A DNA stretch of 46,219 nucleotides, taken from positions 1 to 46,219 of the forward strand of contig CAZAQB010000006.1 in the NCBI GenBank assembly GCA_964487155.1. The letters are read 5' to 3'. The position numbers were made by a program, and so were the translations under genes. This document shows positions 23,648 to 32,450 of the stretch, piece by piece. The stretch's first letter is position 1, and each line of letters opens with the position of its first letter. Origin of the DNA: CAZAQB01 sp964487155. Its GTDB lineage: Bacteria; Pseudomonadota; Gammaproteobacteria; Nitrococcales; Nitrococcaceae. The notes under the pieces were generated by a model. It did no database searches, had not been told where the DNA came from, and worked only from the letters and a program-made list of their open reading frames with translations.

Positions 23648-24481
23648 ATGAGCCGACTCTCCACAGAGCGTATCCAGTTGCGGGGCGTTGGATTGCGCTA
23701 CCTCTGGGGGCGGCTGGCGGGTCCGCTGCTGGGCGCCGCCCTGGGCGGCCTGCCCGGGCTGGCTCTGGGCCTGGTGTTGGGCATCGCCGCGGATCTGGGG
23801 CACCGCCGTTATGCTGCACGCACCGGTGACTGGGGCCGCGGCTGTGCCTCGGTCCTGGAGCGCCGCCAGCTGACGCTGCTGTTCGCTGCAGCCGGGCGGG
23901 TGGCCAAGGCCCGAGGCCGGGTAAGCGAGGCAGCCATCGCCCGCGCCACCGGGCTGATGGACGAACTCGGCCTTGAACCCGCTGCCCGCCGCCAGGCGGT
24001 GCGGGTCTTCCAGAGAGGCAAGCAACGGGACTTCCCCCTCAGCCAGCTGGCGCGGAGCCTGTGCCGGGCCTGGGGCCGGCGCGGTGACCCGGCGGAGCGC
24101 CTGCTTCGCAGGCTGGCGACGGTGGCCCTGGCGGACGGGGCCCTGTCCCCCGGCCAGCGCCGGGTGCTGGAAGACGTGGCGGCGGCGCTGGGGTTCTCCG
24201 CCGAGCGCCTGGCGGCGCTGCTTGGGCAGTCCAGGTCGGCGGGCAGTCGGCCCGGGCCGAAACACAGCCCACTGCAGGCCAGCTACCGGGAACTGGGCCT
24301 GGCGCCGGAGGCCGAACCCCAGGCCGTGCGCCAGGCTTACCGACGGCTTCTCGCCCGGCACCATCCGGACCGGGTATTGGCCCAGGGCGCTGACGAGTAT
24401 GCCCTGAAGGCGGCTCAGGAACGCACCCAGGCCATCCGCCGGGCCTATGACCAGATCCGGGAGGCGCGGGGATTCCGCTGA
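23648..24481 (+). CDS. djlA: DjlA-like membrane-anchored J-domain co-chaperone
   Basis: A 277-residue protein with the DjlA layout. A glycine-rich N-terminal membrane segment (about residues 20-48, GPLLGAALGGLPGLALGLVLG) precedes a TerB-like helical domain (about 70-190). A C-terminal J domain (about 212-277) carries the HPD tripeptide (ARHHPDRV) needed to stimulate DnaK ATPase. E. coli DjlA is 271 residues and has the same order. The start at 23648 follows GGTGGGG. It stands alone in its orientation between the repeat array and a convergent CopD-like gene. Its level has been tied to envelope stress in other species; nothing here shows its regulation. Confidence 0.9.
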   Translation: MSRLSTERIQLRGVGLRYLWGRLAGPLLGAALGGLPGLALGLVLGIAADLGHRRYAARTGDWGRGCASVLERRQLTLLFAAAGRVAKARGRVSEAAIARATGLMDELGLEPAARRQAVRVFQRGKQRDFPLSQLARSLCRAWGRRGDPAERLLRRLATVALADGALSPGQRRVLEDVAAALGFSAERLAALLGQSRSAGSRPGPKHSPLQASYRELGLAPEAEPQAVRQAYRRLLARHHPDRVLAQGADEYALKAAQERTQAIRRAYDQIREARGFR

Positions 24482-24614
24482 GGCTGCGTGCATGACAGAC
24501 CGATCCAGCGAAAACCGTAAAGGCGTGCCGGGCAGGTCGCCGTGCCGGATCAAGCCCCCACCGCGGGCTTCAGCAGGCATCCCAGGCCGCGCGGCCCGCA
24601 CCCGGCGGGACAGC

Positions 24615-25085
24615 TCACAGGCCGAGGAAACGGCCAGCCGATGCGCTCAGAACCACTAGCAGCCCCAGCACCAGGTTGCCCACCACCACCTTGCGGACCC
24701 CATCGAGGGCGGTCGCCGCAGCGGGCGTATCTTCCCGGTCCAGGGCCTGCGCCAGGCGCCGGAAGGGCCCGAAGTACACCAGCGCGAACAGGGCGGTCAT
24801 GAGCCAGGCCAGGGCGTGCATGACATGCACGAACGCCGGGAAATTCGCCGGCCCGCCGTAGAGCAGGCCGCCCAGGGCGTAGCCGGATACCAGCAACACG
24901 GCGGCGGCGCCCCCCGCGATATGCAGGAACCGGCGCAGGGTGCCGCGCCACAGGGCCAGACGGTCCGGCGGCGCCAGCACGCGGGCCGCGGGCCGCAGGC
25001 AGACGTAGGCGAAGAACATCCCGCCGACCCAGATCACCGCAGCAACCACGTGCAGGGCACTCAGCAGGGCAAGCGTGACGGCCAA
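24615..25085 (-). CDS. CopD-family four-helix membrane protein
   Basis: A 156-residue protein with four hydrophobic helices. It opens LLSALHVVAAVIWVGGMFFAYVCLRP, then FLHIAGGAAAVLLVSGY, then FVHVMHALAWLMTALFALVYF, and ends in VVVGNLVLGLLVVL. The histidine and tryptophan placement in helix 1 and the paired His in helix 3 are those of the CopD-like domain, proposed for copper handling or haem binding. The start is TTG at 25085, supported by GGGAG seven bases upstream; there is no ATG ahead of helix 1. It is a single gene, divergent from rpe by 84 bp and convergent to djlA. Confidence 0.75.
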   Translation of the reverse strand: MAVTLALLSALHVVAAVIWVGGMFFAYVCLRPAARVLAPPDRLALWRGTLRRFLHIAGGAAAVLLVSGYALGGLLYGGPANFPAFVHVMHALAWLMTALFALVYFGPFRRLAQALDREDTPAAATALDGVRKVVVGNLVLGLLVVLSASAGRFLGL

Positions 25086-25169
25086 GGGGCACTCCCGTGT
25101 GCCGGCTGAAAAAAAACCGGGCTTAGGTTACAGTCGAGGGCTGGTTGCCAGCCGAGTCTGCGGTCTCCC

Positions 25170-25841
25170 ATGCGCGAGTTCAAGATTGCCCCGTCCATCC
25201 TGTCTGCCGACTTTGCACGGCTGGGTGAAGAGGTCCACCAGGTGCTGGCCGCTGGTGCCGACTGGGTGCACTTCGACGTGATGGACAACCATTACGTGCC
25301 CAACCTGAGCTTCGGCCCCCTGGTGTGTCGGGCGCTGCGGCGGCACGGCGTGAGCGCGGAGATCGATGCCCACCTGATGGTCAAACCCGTGGACCGGCTG
25401 ATCCCGGAGTTCGCCGAGGCGGGGGCGACGGGCATCACCGTGCACCCGGAGGCCACCGAGCACCTGGACCGGACCCTGACCCTGATCCGGGACAGCGGCT
25501 GCCGGCCCGGCCTGGCCCTGAACCCGGCGACTGCGCTGGCGTGGCTGGACCACGTCATGGACCATCTGGACCTGATCCTGGTGATGTCGGTGAACCCCGG
25601 TTTCGGCGGCCAGAGTTTCATTCCCGGGGCGCTGGACAAGATCGCGGCGGTGGCCGCGCGCATCCGGGACAGCGGCCGGCCGATCCGCCTGGAGGTGGAT
25701 GGCGGCATCCGGGCCGACAATATTGCGGCGGCGGCCCGGGCCGGGGCCGACACCTTTGTGGCCGGCTCGGCCATCTTCGGCGCCGACGACTACACGGAAG
25801 CGGTCGGCGCCATGCGCCGGGCGCTGGAGAAAGCGCAATGA
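25170..25841 (+). CDS. rpe: Ribulose-phosphate 3-epimerase
   Basis: A 223-residue TIM-barrel enzyme interconverting ribulose 5-phosphate and xylulose 5-phosphate in the pentose phosphate pathway (or Calvin cycle). Motifs: IAPSILSADFARLG at the start, HFDVMDNHYVPNLSFGP with the metal-binding His and catalytic Asp, DAHLMV, VMSVNPGFGGQSFI, and EVDGGI with the second catalytic Asp. The length is standard. First gene of rpe-gph-trpE, an order conserved in gammaproteobacteria. Its stop overlaps the gph start by four bases. Confidence 0.96.
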   Translation: MREFKIAPSILSADFARLGEEVHQVLAAGADWVHFDVMDNHYVPNLSFGPLVCRALRRHGVSAEIDAHLMVKPVDRLIPEFAEAGATGITVHPEATEHLDRTLTLIRDSGCRPGLALNPATALAWLDHVMDHLDLILVMSVNPGFGGQSFIPGALDKIAAVAARIRDSGRPIRLEVDGGIRADNIAAAARAGADTFVAGSAIFGADDYTEAVGAMRRALEKAQ

Positions 25842-26518
25842 TCCAGACCGCGGTGCAGGCGGTGCTGTTCGACCTGGACGGCACGCTGGTGGACAGTGCC
25901 CCCGACCTGGCGCTGGCAGTAGACCGCATGCTCCGGGATCTCGGGCAGGAATCCGTCGGCGAGGAGCGGGTGCGCGACTGGGTGGGCAACGGTGCCCGCC
26001 GGCTGGTGGAGCGGGCCCTCACCGGGTGGCTCGATGGCCGGCTGGAGGCCGATGAGCTGGAGCCCGCCCTGGAGATCTTCTTCGGGCACTATGCCGGCTG
26101 CCTGGTGGAACGCACCCGGCCCTACCCGGGGGTCACTGAAGCCCTGGAGCAGCTGCAACTGCGGGGTCTGCCGCTCGCCGTGGTGACCAACAAACCGGCC
26201 CGTTTCACCATGCCGTTGCTGGCCGACCTGGGGCTGCGCCGGTACTTCCATGCTGTGGTCAGCGGCGACACCCTGCCCCAACGTAAGCCCGACCCGGGTC
26301 CGCTGCTGCTGGCGGCCGAGCAGTGCGGGGTGGCGCCGGGCGCGGCGCTGATGGTGGGTGACTCCGACAACGACGTGCGCGCCGCCCGCGCCGCCGGCAT
26401 GCCGGTGGCCTGCGTGCCCTACGGCTACAATCACGGCGACGACATTGCCGCGGCCGGGCCGGACCTGATACTGGAGAGCCTGCTGGCGCTGCCCGGCGCC
26501 CTGGAGCAGGCAGCATGA
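25838..26518 (+). CDS. gph: Phosphoglycolate phosphatase
   Basis: A 226-residue HAD-superfamily hydrolase. Motif I VLFDLDGTLVDSAPDL carries the nucleophile and acid-base Asp, motif II is VVTNKP, motif III has the Lys in QRKPDPGP, and motif IV is MVGDSDNDV. A helical cap lies between motifs I and II. It removes 2-phosphoglycolate made by DNA repair or by Rubisco oxygenation. It starts within the rpe stop codon (ATGA), giving coupled translation. The position between rpe and trpE supports the Gph assignment over other HAD enzymes. Confidence 0.93.
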   Translation: MIQTAVQAVLFDLDGTLVDSAPDLALAVDRMLRDLGQESVGEERVRDWVGNGARRLVERALTGWLDGRLEADELEPALEIFFGHYAGCLVERTRPYPGVTEALEQLQLRGLPLAVVTNKPARFTMPLLADLGLRRYFHAVVSGDTLPQRKPDPGPLLLAAEQCGVAPGAALMVGDSDNDVRAARAAGMPVACVPYGYNHGDDIAAAGPDLILESLLALPGALEQAA

Positions 26519-26573
26519 ACCGGCGGCCCGAGCCGGCTCCGGGGCGCCGCGGCTGACCCGGCTCGCAGAACCC

Positions 26574-28061
<1,488 letters not shown>

Positions 28062-28124
28062 TCAAGGCTGCCCGCCCTCATGCCTGCCCATAAGCCGGCG
28101 TTTGGGGCACGCGGTTGGCCGTGA

Positions 28125-28159
28125 GCGTCAGCCGCAGATGAACACAGATCCACGCAGAT
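28125..28159 (+). repeat. Single copy of the AGCCRCAGATGAAC dispersed repeat
   Basis: Contains AGCCGCAGATGAACACAGAT, the same motif as the inverted pair at 245-408. It lies in the 397-bp gene-free stretch between trpE and the hydrogenase operon. Confidence 0.5.
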
Positions 28160-28164
28160 AGCCG

Positions 28165-28255
28165 GTAGGTCGGCTGCTCTTGGCAGCCGACATCTCAGCC
28201 CACGGGGGCCGCGGCCCGGCCGCCTGTCGGTTGCCAGGAGCAACCGACAGGCTAC
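28165..28255. repeat. Inverted pair of GTAG-type REP hairpins between trpE and the hydrogenase operon
   Basis: The first hairpin (28165-28194, plus strand) starts GTAGG and has stem GTCGGCTG/CAGCCGAC with loop CTCTTGG. The second (28222-28255, minus strand) starts GTAG and has the same stem and loop with a compensated change, GTCGGTTG/CAACCGAC and loop CTCCTGG. They form a tail-to-tail pair like a BIME. The remaining bases to 28458 include a TTACGTAA palindrome (28419-28426) and presumably the hydrogenase promoter, for which no convincing -35/-10 pair was found. Confidence 0.75.
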
Positions 28256-28458
28256 CCAGCCGCGCCCTGAGGGGGCGATGGCGCTTCCCCTGCCGCCGTC
28301 CCCGGCGGCTGCAGTGCTCGGTCCCCTCCTGTCAGCCATGGCCTACACCCTTTCAGGAACTATGGGCCGTAGGGTATTGACCTGAATCATGTCGCCTGTG
28401 GTCCCCCTGTGATTCTCTTTACGTAAGTAACGCCTAATAAGAACGCCGGAGCCCGCGA

Positions 28459-28980
28459 ATGCTCCATGACACTGGAGGAGAGTCCTGGCATCCGGCCAGG
28501 ATGGTGGCGCCCGTCCCGTCAGCCGCACTGGTGCTCGGCCTCGGCAACAGCCTGCTGGCGGACGAAGGGGCCGGCATCCACGCCTTGCACCAGCTTGAGG
28601 GTGGCGGACTCCCCGACGGAGTCGCCCTGGTGGACGGCGGCACCCACAGCTTCGCCCTGCTGGAGTGGATCGAGGCCGCCGAGATCCTGGTGGCGCTGGA
28701 TGCCGCCGACCTGGGCGCTCGTCCCGGCACGGTGCGGGTGTTTCGGGGCACCGCCCTGGACAACTTCCTGGCCGCGGGCGGGCGCAGCGTCCATGAGGTG
28801 AACCTGGGAGATCTGCTGCAGATCGCTGCCCTGCGCCGCAGCCTGCCCCGGCACCGGGCCCTGGTGGGCATCCAGCCGGGCCGCATCGGCTGGGGCCTGC
28901 GGACCAGCGAGCCGGTGGCGCAGGGAGTCTTCGAGGCCTGCGTGCGGGTCCGCGCCCTGCTGGCGGAGTGGCTGGGGTGA
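28459..28980 (+). CDS. hupD: Hydrogenase maturation protease (HyaD/HupD family)
   Basis: A 173-residue endopeptidase that trims the C-terminus of the hydrogenase large subunit after nickel insertion. Family marks are LVLGLGNSLLADEGAG (with the nickel-contacting Glu), VDGGTHSF (Asp) and the His in SVHEVNLGDLL. The ATG at 28459 has GGAG seven bases upstream; an ATG at 28501 (159 residues) begins closer to the conserved core and is a real alternative. First gene of the hydrogenase operon. The large subunit encoded five genes later has the expected cleavable tail. Confidence 0.9.
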   Translation: MLHDTGGESWHPARMVAPVPSAALVLGLGNSLLADEGAGIHALHQLEGGGLPDGVALVDGGTHSFALLEWIEAAEILVALDAADLGARPGTVRVFRGTALDNFLAAGGRSVHEVNLGDLLQIAALRRSLPRHRALVGIQPGRIGWGLRTSEPVAQGVFEACVRVRALLAEWLG

Positions 28981-29408
28981 GCCCGGCCCGCCCCGCTGCG
29001 ATCCAGCAGCGCCTTCCTGCGGCCGACCCACCGCTGTCCGCCGGCACCCGCACTCTTCTCACCGAGATCGCCCAACTGCTGCAGCGCCTGCTGTCGGAGG
29101 GCGCCCCGGGTGCCGTCGACCTGGGCAGCCTGCCGCTGGGGCCGGTGGACCGGCTGGGCCTGCGGGAGGCGCTGGGGGAGGGCGAGGTGGACATCCGCCT
29201 GGAACTGGCGGGCGGCTCCCGGGTCCGGGAGACCGCTATCGCCGGTGTCTGGTGGGTGGAGCACCGGGATGCCGATGGCCAGCTGCTGACCGAGCTCATC
29301 GAGGTGGCCCGGGTGCCGGAGATCGTCACCGCCCAGCCCGCCGACATGGAACAGGCCCTGGCCCGCCTGCGGGCGCTCGCCGCTGACGCCGAGGAGAACA
29401 TCCCATGA
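28977..29408 (+). CDS. HupH C-terminal-domain protein, hydrogenase maturation
   Basis: A 143-residue protein matching only the C-terminal domain of HupH/HyaF: PLGPVDRLGLREALGEGEV, then IRETAIAGVWWVEHRD in essence, and LIEVARVPEIV. Full-length HupH is about twice as long, so this is a single-domain version. The family helps assemble the hydrogenase small subunit, probably around iron-sulfur insertion. It starts with GTG in the hupD stop (GTGA) and ends in the small-subunit start (ATGA), so translation is coupled on both sides. Confidence 0.8.
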   Translation: MSPARPAAIQQRLPAADPPLSAGTRTLLTEIAQLLQRLLSEGAPGAVDLGSLPLGPVDRLGLREALGEGEVDIRLELAGGSRVRETAIAGVWWVEHRDADGQLLTELIEVARVPEIVTAQPADMEQALARLRALAADAEENIP

Positions 29409-30490
29409 GCCCAGGCCCGTCTCCCACCATCGGCGAACGGCTGGCCGCCCAGGGGGTCGGCCGCCGCACTTTCCTCAAGTACTGCGCGGCGGTGGCATCG
29501 ATGCTGGCCCTGCCCCCCTCCATGGGGCCGGTGATGGCCCAGCAGCTCGCCGGCGCCCGGCGCACCTCGGTGCTGTGGATGCCGTTCCAGGAGTGCACCG
29601 GCTGCGCCGAGTCCCTGACCCGGTCGTTTTCGCCTTCCGTGGAGAACCTGCTGTTCAACACCATCTCGCTGGACTACCAGGAGACCCTGATGGCCGCCGC
29701 CGGCCATGCCGCCGAGGCGGCCCGGCAGCAGGCCATGGAGGACAACTGGGGCGAGTACCTGCTGCTGGTGGACGGCTCCGTCCCCGATGGTGCCGGCGGC
29801 GCCTACTGCATGATCGGCGGCAAGTCCGCCCTGCAGCTGCTGGAAGAAACCGCCGCCGGGGCGCTTGCGGTGGTCTCGGTGGGCACCTGCGCGGCCTTCG
29901 GCGGCATCCCCGTTGCCGCCCCCAACCCGACCGGCGGGCGGCCCATCAGCGAGCTGGTCACCGGCAAGCCGGTGGTCAACGTGCCCGGCTGTCCCCCCAT
30001 CCCGGCGGTGATCACCGCCACCCTGACCCACGTCATCGCCATGGGCAGCCTGCCGGAGCTGGATCATCTGAACAGGCCGCTGGCCTTCTACGGCAACTCC
30101 ATCCACGACCGCTGCTACCGGCGGCCGTTCTACGACCAGGGCAAATTCGCCCACAGCTTCGACGACGAGGGGGCGCGCAACGGCTGGTGCCTGTACGAGC
30201 TGGGCTGCCGCGGGCCGGTTACCTACAACGCCTGCGCCACCCAGAAGTGGAACGAGGGCACCAGCTTCCCCATCGAGTCCGGCCATCCCTGCCTCGGCTG
30301 CTCCGAGCCGGACTTCTGGGACCGGGGCGGCTTCTACCAGCCCATCGCCGCCAGCCTGCTGCCCGGCGGCGGGCGCATCGCCGCCGGCGCCGTGCTCGGT
30401 GCCGCCCTGGGTGCCGGCGCGGCGGCGCTGGCCCGGCACAAGCGCCGGGCCCATCTGCGCAGCGACTATCCAGGGGAGGGCGAGTCATGA
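29405..30490 (+). CDS. hynS: [NiFe] hydrogenase small subunit, Isp type
   Basis: A 361-residue iron-sulfur subunit with a Tat signal (GVGRRTFLKYCAAVAS, Arg20-Arg21). The proximal cluster has ECTGC (C64, C67), VSVGTCAAFGG and NVPGCPPIP. The distal and medial clusters have IHDRCYRRP, GWCLYELGCRGP, YNACATQKWNEG and SGHPCLGCSEPDFWD. The proximal site has the ordinary four cysteines and not the six of oxygen-tolerant membrane hydrogenases (no extra Cys in ECTGC). A C-terminal hydrophobic segment (GAVLGAALGAGAAALA) anchors it to the membrane. It delivers electrons from H2 to Isp1/Isp2. It begins within the HupH-like stop and ends within the isp1 start. Confidence 0.94.
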   Translation: MSPGPSPTIGERLAAQGVGRRTFLKYCAAVASMLALPPSMGPVMAQQLAGARRTSVLWMPFQECTGCAESLTRSFSPSVENLLFNTISLDYQETLMAAAGHAAEAARQQAMEDNWGEYLLLVDGSVPDGAGGAYCMIGGKSALQLLEETAAGALAVVSVGTCAAFGGIPVAAPNPTGGRPISELVTGKPVVNVPGCPPIPAVITATLTHVIAMGSLPELDHLNRPLAFYGNSIHDRCYRRPFYDQGKFAHSFDDEGARNGWCLYELGCRGPVTYNACATQKWNEGTSFPIESGHPCLGCSEPDFWDRGGFYQPIAASLLPGGGRIAAGAVLGAALGAGAAALARHKRRAHLRSDYPGEGES

Positions 30491-31146
30491 GCCTGCTGGA
30501 ATTTGCCCGCGGACCGGCGCTGGAGGTGGCGCTGGCGGTGTTCTGCCTGGGCGTGCTCTGGCGCCTGGGGGCGGTGCTGCTGCTCAACTGGCAGCGCCAC
30601 CGCAGTGAGCCCCGGGAGTCCCGGGAGCAGGCTGCCCTGCACGGCCTCGCGGTGATCGGCAGCCGTTCCTGGCCCCAGCGGGAGTTCATCGGCCGCACCG
30701 GCTACGGCGAGACCCTGGGCTACAGCTACCACATCGGGCTGTTCATCCTGTTGTTCGCCGGCACGCCCCATATCCTGTTCTGGGAGAGCCTGTTCGGCTT
30801 CTCCTGGCCGGCGCTGCCGGCGGCGGTCATCCATGTGACCGCCGTGCTCACCCTGGCGCTGATGCTGGCGGTGCTGATCCGCCGGGTCTCCTACCCGGTG
30901 CTGCGCCGGCTGTCGAACTTCGACGACTACTTCAGCCTGATCATCACCCTGGCGGTGGTGGTCACCGGGCTGCTTGCCGTCTACCACGTGGGCGGTCGCT
31001 ACGAGACCCTGCTGGCGGTGCACATCCTGAGCTTCAACGCCCTGCTGGTCTGGTTCCCGTTCGGCAAGCTGATGCACGCCTTCTGGTTCTTCCCCTCCCG
31101 GTTCTTCAACGGTTACCTGCTGGCCAGGAAGGGGGCGGCCCGATGA
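30487..31146 (+). CDS. isp1: Isp1: NarI/DsrM-type cytochrome b membrane subunit
   Basis: A 219-residue integral membrane protein with about five helices. Histidines suitable for haem b ligation lie in GYSYHIGLFI, AVIHVTAVLT, AVYHVGG and LAVHILSFN. It resembles NarI and DsrM, the quinone-side cytochromes. In Thiocapsa and Allochromatium, isp1 and isp2 lie between the hydrogenase small and large subunit genes, exactly as here, and are required for electron transfer. It overlaps the preceding and following genes by four bases each. Confidence 0.9.
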   Translation: MSLLEFARGPALEVALAVFCLGVLWRLGAVLLLNWQRHRSEPRESREQAALHGLAVIGSRSWPQREFIGRTGYGETLGYSYHIGLFILLFAGTPHILFWESLFGFSWPALPAAVIHVTAVLTLALMLAVLIRRVSYPVLRRLSNFDDYFSLIITLAVVVTGLLAVYHVGGRYETLLAVHILSFNALLVWFPFGKLMHAFWFFPSRFFNGYLLARKGAAR

Positions 31147-32444
31147 GCGTCCATACCTCCAGCGCCGACCGTCAGGGCAACCTCGACGAGGCCGCCCGGC
31201 TCGCCGGCGCCATGGCAAGCTTCTACGCCGATTTCGGCGCCCTCAACGCCATGCGCCTGGACTCCTGCATCCACTGCGGCATGTGCGCCGAGGCCTGTCA
31301 CTTCTACATCGCCACCGAGGACGCCGAGTACACCCCCATTCTCAAGGTGGAGCCGCTCAAGCAGGCCTACCGGCGCGAGGCTGGCGCCTTCGCGCCGCTG
31401 TTCCGGCTGCTGGGCCTGAAGCGCCCGGTGACCCAGGCGGAGCTGGAGCGCTGGCAGCACCTGCTCTACGACAGCTGCAACCTGTGCGGGCGCTGCAGCC
31501 TGATCTGTCCCATGGGCATCGACGTGACGGCGCTCATCGAGCAGGCGCGGCGCGGCCTGTTCGAGGCCGGCCTTGCACCGAGGGAGCTGGCGGAGAAGTC
31601 CGAACATCAGGCCCGCACCGGCCAGCCCGAGGCCGCAGCCGAGCCCTACCGGGAGCGGCTGGCGGCCATCGCCGCGGAGTACGGCGTGGACATCCCCCTG
31701 GACCGCGAGCGCGCCGAGATCCTGCTCTGCGTGCCCGGCAGCGATCTGGAGCACCGGCCCCAGGCGGTGGCGGCCCTGGCCCGGGTGATGGCCCACCTCG
31801 GAGCCGACTGCACGTTCCGCTCTGCGGCCCTGGTGGCGGAGAACTACGGCTACTACGCCGGCAGCCGGGAGCGCCAGCGTGCCATCAGCGGACGCATCGT
31901 GGCCCAGGCGCAGGACTGCGCCGCCCGCACCGTGGTGGTGCCCGAATGCGGCCATGCCTACTACGCCCTGCGCTGGGAGGCCGCCGAGCTGTGCGGTGCG
32001 CCGCTGCCATTCCGGGTTCTGCACATCACCGAGTTCCTGGCCGAGGCGCTGGAGCAGGGCCGGCTGAAGCTCGCCCCCCTGGAGGACACCAGCGTCGCCT
32101 TCCACGACCCCTGCCAGCTGGTGCGCAAGGGCGGCGTGGGCGAGGCGCCCCGCAAGCTGCTGGCGGCCCTCGGCGTGGAACTGCGGGAGCTCGAGAACCA
32201 CCAGGCGTTCAGCTTCTGCTGCACCGGCGGCGGTGGCGTGTTCGACATCGAGCGCGCGCGGCCCCTGCGCTATCGGGCCCTGGAGCCCAAGCTGCGGGAG
32301 ATCGACGCCACCGGTGCCGACGCCCTGGTCACCAGCTGCTCCGACTGCCGGGAGACCTTCGCCGACGCCCAACGCCATTTCGAGTGGCGCACCACGCCCC
32401 ACAGCCTGCTCGAGATCATCGCCGACCACCTGGCCAGGGAATAG
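31143..32444 (+). CDS. isp2: Isp2: HdrD/DsrK-like iron-sulfur protein
   Basis: A 433-residue protein with two N-terminal [4Fe-4S] motifs (CIHCGMCAEAC from Cys42; CNLCGRCSLICP near residue 115). A C-terminal CCG-type cluster site has Cys324, Cys359-Cys360 (FSFCCTGGG) and Cys399/Cys402 (SCSDC). A second CCG-like region in the middle is reduced to ECGHAYY. This is the layout of heterodisulfide-reductase subunit D, DsrK and Isp2. It most likely passes electrons between the hydrogenase and the Isp1 cytochrome or quinone. Genuine disulfide reduction is not implied. It ends 6 bp before the large subunit gene. Confidence 0.9.
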   Translation: MSVHTSSADRQGNLDEAARLAGAMASFYADFGALNAMRLDSCIHCGMCAEACHFYIATEDAEYTPILKVEPLKQAYRREAGAFAPLFRLLGLKRPVTQAELERWQHLLYDSCNLCGRCSLICPMGIDVTALIEQARRGLFEAGLAPRELAEKSEHQARTGQPEAAAEPYRERLAAIAAEYGVDIPLDRERAEILLCVPGSDLEHRPQAVAALARVMAHLGADCTFRSAALVAENYGYYAGSRERQRAISGRIVAQAQDCAARTVVVPECGHAYYALRWEAAELCGAPLPFRVLHITEFLAEALEQGRLKLAPLEDTSVAFHDPCQLVRKGGVGEAPRKLLAALGVELRELENHQAFSFCCTGGGGVFDIERARPLRYRALEPKLREIDATGADALVTSCSDCRETFADAQRHFEWRTTPHSLLEIIADHLARE

Positions 32445-32450
32445 CGAGCC

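Noticed and set aside
26519..26573. Tryptophan attenuator before trpE
   Set aside because: Only 55 bp separate gph and trpE, with no leader peptide containing tandem Trp codons and no T-run hairpin.
28062..28458. Sigma54 promoter for the hydrogenase operon
   Set aside because: No TGGCA-N7-TTGC type pair was found on the plus strand before hupD.
29405..30490. Oxygen-tolerant (group 1d) hydrogenase small subunit
   Set aside because: The proximal motif is ECTGC without the supernumerary cysteines, and isp1/isp2 lie between the subunit genes.
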